From: Anaerolineae bacterium
GTDB taxonomy: Bacteria > Chloroflexota > Anaerolineae > Aggregatilineales > Phototrophicaceae
Assembly: GCA_022822305.1 (NCBI GenBank)
Contig: JAJEBY010000016.1
Coordinates: 1,054,001-1,118,000 of the forward strand
Reading direction: 5' to 3'
Length of the DNA: 64,000 bases
In this document: positions 60,321 through 64,000 of the stretch, piece after piece
How the letters are laid out: each line of letters opens with the position of its first letter
Numbering within the stretch: the first letter of the stretch is position 1
The notes under the pieces: model-generated
The model's database searches: none
Seen by the model: only the letters and a program-made list of their open reading frames with translations
Told to the model about the DNA's origin: nothing
Translations under genes and position numbers: made by a program

Positions 60321-61658
60321 ATGAGAAAGTTGTGCGTGATTGGCAGCGGATATGTCGGGTTGGTCACCGGTACCTGCTTCGCCGATTTGGGCAACAGCGT
60401 CACGCTCGTTGACATTGATACCAGCAAGATCGACATGCTTCGACGTGGCCAGATGCCCATATATGAACCCGGACTGGCAGAGATGGCGCAGCGCAATACC
60501 GACGCCGGACGCATGCGCTTCACGACCTGCTACGCCGAAGGTCTCGATCAAGCGGAATTTGTCTTCATCTGTGTTGGCACGCCCTCCGGCGTTGATGGCG
60601 AGGCCGACCTGCAATACGTGCGAGCGGCCGCTGAAACAATCGCGGAGACAATGACGCATCCGCTGGTCATCATCAACAAGTCGACGGTCCCTGTGGGCAC
60701 CGGTGATTGGACTGCCGAGATCGTCCAGCGCAAGCAGCCGCAGCCGATTGACTTCGCCGTTGTCTCTTGCCCGGAATTCTTGCGCGAAGGCTCCGCCCTG
60801 GCCGATTTCATCAATCCCGATCGAACCGTGCTCGGTTCCACCAGCGTTGACGCCGCCGAACGAGTCGCCGAGCTATACGCGCCCCTGGATGCGCCAATTG
60901 TCATCACCGATATCCGCACCGCGGAAATGATCAAGTACGCCTCCAACGCTTTCCTGGCCACCCGCATCAGTTTCATCAACGAGATCAGCATCATCTGTGA
61001 ACGGCTGGGCGCGGATGTCACCGAAGTCGCGCGCGGCATGGGCTACGACAAACGCATCGGTCCGCATTTCCTGCAAGCGGGCATCGGATTCGGCGGATCC
61101 TGCTTTCCCAAAGATGTCAAGGCGCTCGCCAACATGGCCCAGACGCACGGCATGCATCCGCAGCTATTGAACGCTGTCATGGAAATCAACGCCTTTCAGC
61201 GACGGCAAATCACCTCAAAAGCGCGTGAGCTGCTGGGGGGAAATGTCAATGGCAAGACCGTCGCAGTGCTCGGGCTCGCCTTCAAGCAGAATACGGACGA
61301 TACCCGCGAATCACCCTCATTGACCGTGGTGCGCTCCCTGCTCAATCAAGGCGCGCTGGTCAAAGCTTATGACCCCGTCGCCATGGACAACGCCAGTCGC
61401 GATGTGCCCGGCATGACCCTGTGTCGAGATTCCTACGATGCCGCCAGAGACGCTGATGCCCTGCTGATCTTGACGCCGTGGAATGAATTTACTCATCTTG
61501 ATATGGCGCGCATCCTCAATTCAATGAAGCAACCGATCCTGGTCGACGGGCGCAATATGTACGATCCGGACGAACTCCGCGCCTTGGGTTTCGCTTATCG
61601 CGGCGTGGGCCGCGGTTTCGAAGGCGCCGGCATCATCGCCAATGGCGACGATCAATAG
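60321..61658 (+). CDS. ugd: UDP-glucose 6-dehydrogenase
   Basis: 445 residues. N-terminal Rossmann [61 protein letters not shown], and the catalytic C261 in [10 protein letters not shown]. The C-terminal NAD-like domain has [16 protein letters not shown]. It makes UDP-glucuronate for surface polysaccharides. GAGGA lies 8 bases before the ATG. Confidence 0.95.
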   Translation: MRKLCVIGSGYVGLVTGTCFADLGNSVTLVDIDTSKIDMLRRGQMPIYEPGLAEMAQRNTDAGRMRFTTCYAEGLDQAEFVFICVGTPSGVDGEADLQYVRAAAETIAETMTHPLVIINKSTVPVGTGDWTAEIVQRKQPQPIDFAVVSCPEFLREGSALADFINPDRTVLGSTSVDAAERVAELYAPLDAPIVITDIRTAEMIKYASNAFLATRISFINEISIICERLGADVTEVARGMGYDKRIGPHFLQAGIGFGGSCFPKDVKALANMAQTHGMHPQLLNAVMEINAFQRRQITSKARELLGGNVNGKTVAVLGLAFKQNTDDTRESPSLTVVRSLLNQGALVKAYDPVAMDNASRDVPGMTLCRDSYDAARDADALLILTPWNEFTHLDMARILNSMKQPILVDGRNMYDPDELRALGFAYRGVGRGFEGAGIIANGDDQ

Positions 61659-61688
61659 ATACAACCCGCTCAATCAACGGCGAATCTG

Positions 61689-62603
61689 TCATTGGGCTCT
61701 GAACTTCGCATAACCAGCTTCTCGCAAGTAAGCCAGATTGCGTCGGGCGCTCTCCAGAGGATTCATGCCCCGACCGGGCAGGATGTCCTGCTCCACGACT
61801 GCCCAGCCCTCATAATCCAGCTCCCGCAGCAAGTCCAGCAGCGCAGCGAAATCTACTGAACCTTGTCCCAACTCCGGAAAAACATCCAGCTCAACCGCTT
61901 TGAAATAATCCCAGCCCTCTCGGCACACGATCTGCAATACGTCCGCGTCGCATTCCTTTAGATGGAGATATTTCAGTCGATCGCTCCACCGCCGGCAAAC
62001 CTCAACCGGGTCGCCCCCGCCGTAGACGCAGTGAGCCGTATCCAGGCACAGGTTGACATAGCGCGGATCGGTCTCGTTCATAAGGCGGTCGATCTCCGCC
62101 TCCGTCTCAACGTACGCGCCAACATGCGGATGAAACACGGCGCGCAGCCCATAGTCATTCCAGACGCGCTTGCCGTATGCCTCAGCATTTTCCGCGAAGC
62201 GCTTCCACTGCTCGTCGGACAAGCCGTCTTCCGCCCGAATCCGCCCGGCGCGCCCAGCGCGATTGCCATCGAAAAAAAGCGCATCGGACAGCACGACCCA
62301 CTCACAGCCCATCTTTGAGAGGAAACGCGTGGTCGCCATCGTCTCATCGTATTCGTCTTCTTTGGCCGCCGGATTAACCAGATTGATCTGCACGTAGGCC
62401 GCCAAGAGCCTCAATTCCAGTTCGTCGAGTCGTTCCTGCAACAGCGCTTCATCCTGTGGCAGAAAACCAAACGGACCCAGTTCCGTGCCGCTGTAGCCGG
62501 CCGCGCTGATCTCGCGCAAAACCTGTTCCCACGGCGGAACGTCCGCAGTGTCTTTCATGATCACGCCCCACGACACCGGCGCTGAAGCAATCTTGATTTG
62601 CAT
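61689..62603 (-). CDS. iolE: Inosose dehydratase (xylose-isomerase-like barrel)
   Basis: 304 residues. The start I-A-S-A-P-V-S-W-G-V, followed by P-P-W-E-Q-V-L-R-E-I-S-A-A-G-Y-S-G-T-E-L-G-P-F-G, is diagnostic of IolE. The barrel metal ligands are in V-F-H-P-H-V-G-A-Y-V-E-T, N-L-C-L-D-T-A-H-C, H-L-K-E-C-D and V-V-E-Q-D. It dehydrates 2-keto-myo-inositol to 3D-trihydroxycyclohexane-1,2-dione, the substrate of the next enzyme. AAGGA lies 6 bases before the ATG; it follows iolD by 69 bases in the same direction. Confidence 0.92.
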   Translation of the reverse strand: MQIKIASAPVSWGVIMKDTADVPPWEQVLREISAAGYSGTELGPFGFLPQDEALLQERLDELELRLLAAYVQINLVNPAAKEDEYDETMATTRFLSKMGCEWVVLSDALFFDGNRAGRAGRIRAEDGLSDEQWKRFAENAEAYGKRVWNDYGLRAVFHPHVGAYVETEAEIDRLMNETDPRYVNLCLDTAHCVYGGGDPVEVCRRWSDRLKYLHLKECDADVLQIVCREGWDYFKAVELDVFPELGQGSVDFAALLDLLRELDYEGWAVVEQDILPGRGMNPLESARRNLAYLREAGYAKFRAQ

Positions 62604-62672
62604 GCTTCATCCTTTACACAAATTCAGCATGGCGCTTGCCCAATAGCCTGCAATCGGATCAGCTGGGGGAAA

Positions 62673-64000
62673 TCACCAATAGAATCGCTGACCCTTGCGG
62701 CCTTCTTCGCGTTCATCCACCAGTTGCTTGGTAACGTCGTCAGCGGTGACTTCCGCGCCAAAGACATCCCACCAGATGCCGGAGCGCGGCAGACGACTAT
62801 AACGTTCAATTTGCGCCACGATCATGCAAGAACGCGTTTCGCTCTTGGCCTGTACAAGCGCATCTTTCAGTTCGTCTTCATCTGAAACACTCCAGGCGCG
62901 CAGGCCGATGCTTTCGGCATTCTTGGCGTAATCGATCTCAACGAAGTCTCCATCATCCAGTTTGCCCGTCTGCTGGTTTCTGACGCGGAACTCGTTGCCC
63001 AGGCTGTGCCCGACCAAGACCTTCTGGTGACCGTGAATCGACTGGAAGCCGTCATTCTGCAGCAGGATGACGGTCAATTTGACGCCTTCCTGCACGGCCG
63101 TCTTCAATTCCATCGGATGCAGCAGATAGTTGCCATCGCCCAGAAATACGTAAACTTCGCCTTCGTCCGGCCGCGCCAGTCGCACGCCGATAGCGCCCGG
63201 GATATCATATCCCATGCAAGAATTTCCGAACTCCAGATGCAGCGCGCGCCCGCCCGTGGCTTCAAACAGCTGATGCAAGTCTCCCGGCGCAGTACCAGCC
63301 GCGCACACCAGCGTATCGCCGGCGTCCATGAATGCGTTGAGAACGCCGATAACTTGCGCCTGGCTCATGCGCTCGTCTGGATACTGCACATAGACCGTAT
63401 CGCGTTTCTGTTGCAGCCAGGCCTCCCGATCCACAGCCAGCGACTCGACATAGCCCGGATTCGGTCTGATGCCCGCGGATGATGCGGCGGCGGTCAATTC
63501 GCGCAAGCTGTCGCGCGCATCGGCGACTATAGGCAGCGCGCCCAGCTTATGGGCGTGCGCGCCGCTGACGTTTATGCTGACGAATCTGACCTTCGGATTC
63601 TGCCAGGCCGAATATGAACCGGTGGCGAAATCGGCCAAGCGCGTGCCAATCAAAAACACCAGGTCGGCCTCCGCAGCATACTTGCCAGAAAGTGGCGTTC
63701 CGGTATGCCCGCTGCCGCCGATCAGCAATGGCGATTCCTCACGCAGAGCGCCGCGCCCCGAATGCGTCTCGCCCACCGGTATCCCAAACTTGTCCGAAAA
63801 CTCGCGCAGTTCGCCCCAAGCCTTCGAGTAATGAACCCCTCCGCCGGCCAGAATGTAAGGCTGTTTCGCCTCCTTGAGCAAGCTGACCGCTTCGTCGATT
63901 CGGCGTCGATCCGGCTGTCGCCGTTCAATGCGCCATATCTGCTTGCGGAAAAAGTTGGCCGGATAATCAAAAGCGATGCTCTGAATATCTTGTGGCAAGG
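62673..64000 (-). CDS. iolD: 3D-(3,5/4)-trihydroxycyclohexane-1,2-dione hydrolase, 5' part outside the window
   Basis: About 442 C-terminal residues; the frame is open at the window end, so the N-terminal ThDP-binding Glu domain is missing here. Visible: L-P-Q-D-I-Q at the edge, the central domain with L-A-G-G-G-V-H-Y-S-K-A, and the ThDP/Mg motif L-G-D-G-N-Y-L-L-H-P-M-E-L followed after 20 residues by L-L-Q-N-D-G-F. The Q-S-I-H-G-H-Q and R-S-G-I-W-W-D-V segments are characteristic of IolD. It hydrolyses the ring of trihydroxycyclohexane-dione in myo-inositol catabolism. First visible gene of an iolD-iolE operon; other iol genes may lie upstream. Confidence 0.93.
   Translation of the reverse strand, partial: LPQDIQSIAFDYPANFFRKQIWRIERRQPDRRRIDEAVSLLKEAKQPYILAGGGVHYSKAWGELREFSDKFGIPVGETHSGRGALREESPLLIGGSGHTGTPLSGKYAAEADLVFLIGTRLADFATGSYSAWQNPKVRFVSINVSGAHAHKLGALPIVADARDSLRELTAAASSAGIRPNPGYVESLAVDREAWLQQKRDTVYVQYPDERMSQAQVIGVLNAFMDAGDTLVCAAGTAPGDLHQLFEATGGRALHLEFGNSCMGYDIPGAIGVRLARPDEGEVYVFLGDGNYLLHPMELKTAVQEGVKLTVILLQNDGFQSIHGHQKVLVGHSLGNEFRVRNQQTGKLDDGDFVEIDYAKNAESIGLRAWSVSDEDELKDALVQAKSETRSCMIVAQIERYSRLPRSGIWWDVFGAEVTADDVTKQLVDEREEGRKGQRFYW

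Noticed and set aside
1-64000. CRISPR arrays, tRNA/rRNA genes, insertion sequences, integrases, prophage genes
   Set aside because: I looked for regular direct repeats, cloverleaf-like stretches, transposase or integrase motifs and phage genes and found none convincing.

Overview
The window is a gene-dense stretch of a moderately GC-rich bacterial chromosome. The gene content suggests Chloroflexota (Anaerolineae-like). The hints are a membrane-anchored SH3-like protein with a long Thr/Pro-rich tail, STAND/NACHT and TIR genes in tandem, large glycosidases, an HtpX-free proteolysis set of M16 and M50-like pairs, and a branched-chain amino-acid transporter with duplicated binding proteins. This assignment is an inference from gene content; there is no rRNA gene or other phylogenetic marker in the window beyond RpoD, FabF, TrmB and ClpB. 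No tRNA, rRNA, CRISPR array, IS element or integrase was seen.

Layout. 0-5.4 kb: the end of a peptide/sugar ABC binding protein, then a divergent pair of glycosidases (GH2 beta-mannosidase-like, GH29 alpha-L-fucosidase-like). 5.4-11 kb: a TPR membrane protein, arsC-modB-modA on the minus strand (no modC), and two membrane proteins. 11.3-20.2 kb: housekeeping genes in a row (primary sigma factor, aminotransferase, MFS transporter, trmB with an extra C-terminal module, a catalytic/non-catalytic pair of M16 peptidases, fabF). 20.2-26.1 kb: a minus-strand block with two genes interrupted by in-frame TGA codons at positions where selenocysteine is expected: a UGSC-family protein and an AhpD-like peroxidase-related protein with a C-E-Y-U motif. 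Both have a hairpin just after the TGA that fits the bacterial SECIS pattern. A thioredoxin-like CxxC protein is in operon with the UGSC gene. 26.4-33.8 kb: a complete liv-type ABC transporter (two paralogous binding proteins, two permeases, two ATPases).

35-44 kb is the most unusual region: TIR-NACHT-HEAT, TIR-FGE/C-type-lectin-fold, a small protein, and a second NACHT ATPase, all on the plus strand. The small protein and the second NACHT share a G-H-V-[VI]-F-A-G-[RQ]-D motif. The TIR-NACHT-HEAT gene appears to begin at an ATT codon with a good Shine-Dalgarno. This looks like an NLR-like signalling or anti-phage cassette; its function is inferred, not shown.

44-64 kb: a secreted PQQ-type sugar dehydrogenase, a coiled-coil membrane protein with an internal tandem duplication, manA, clpB with a structured leader, a Trm112-like protein, a secreted clan GH-A glycosidase, a Rieske oxygenase gene broken by an in-frame TAA, a tandem pair of M50-like membrane proteins of which only the first keeps HExxH, a P1B-4 type metal ATPase (SPC/HEGST), an acyl-CoA synthetase-like enzyme, UDP-glucose dehydrogenase, and an iolE-iolD inositol catabolism pair cut by the window end.
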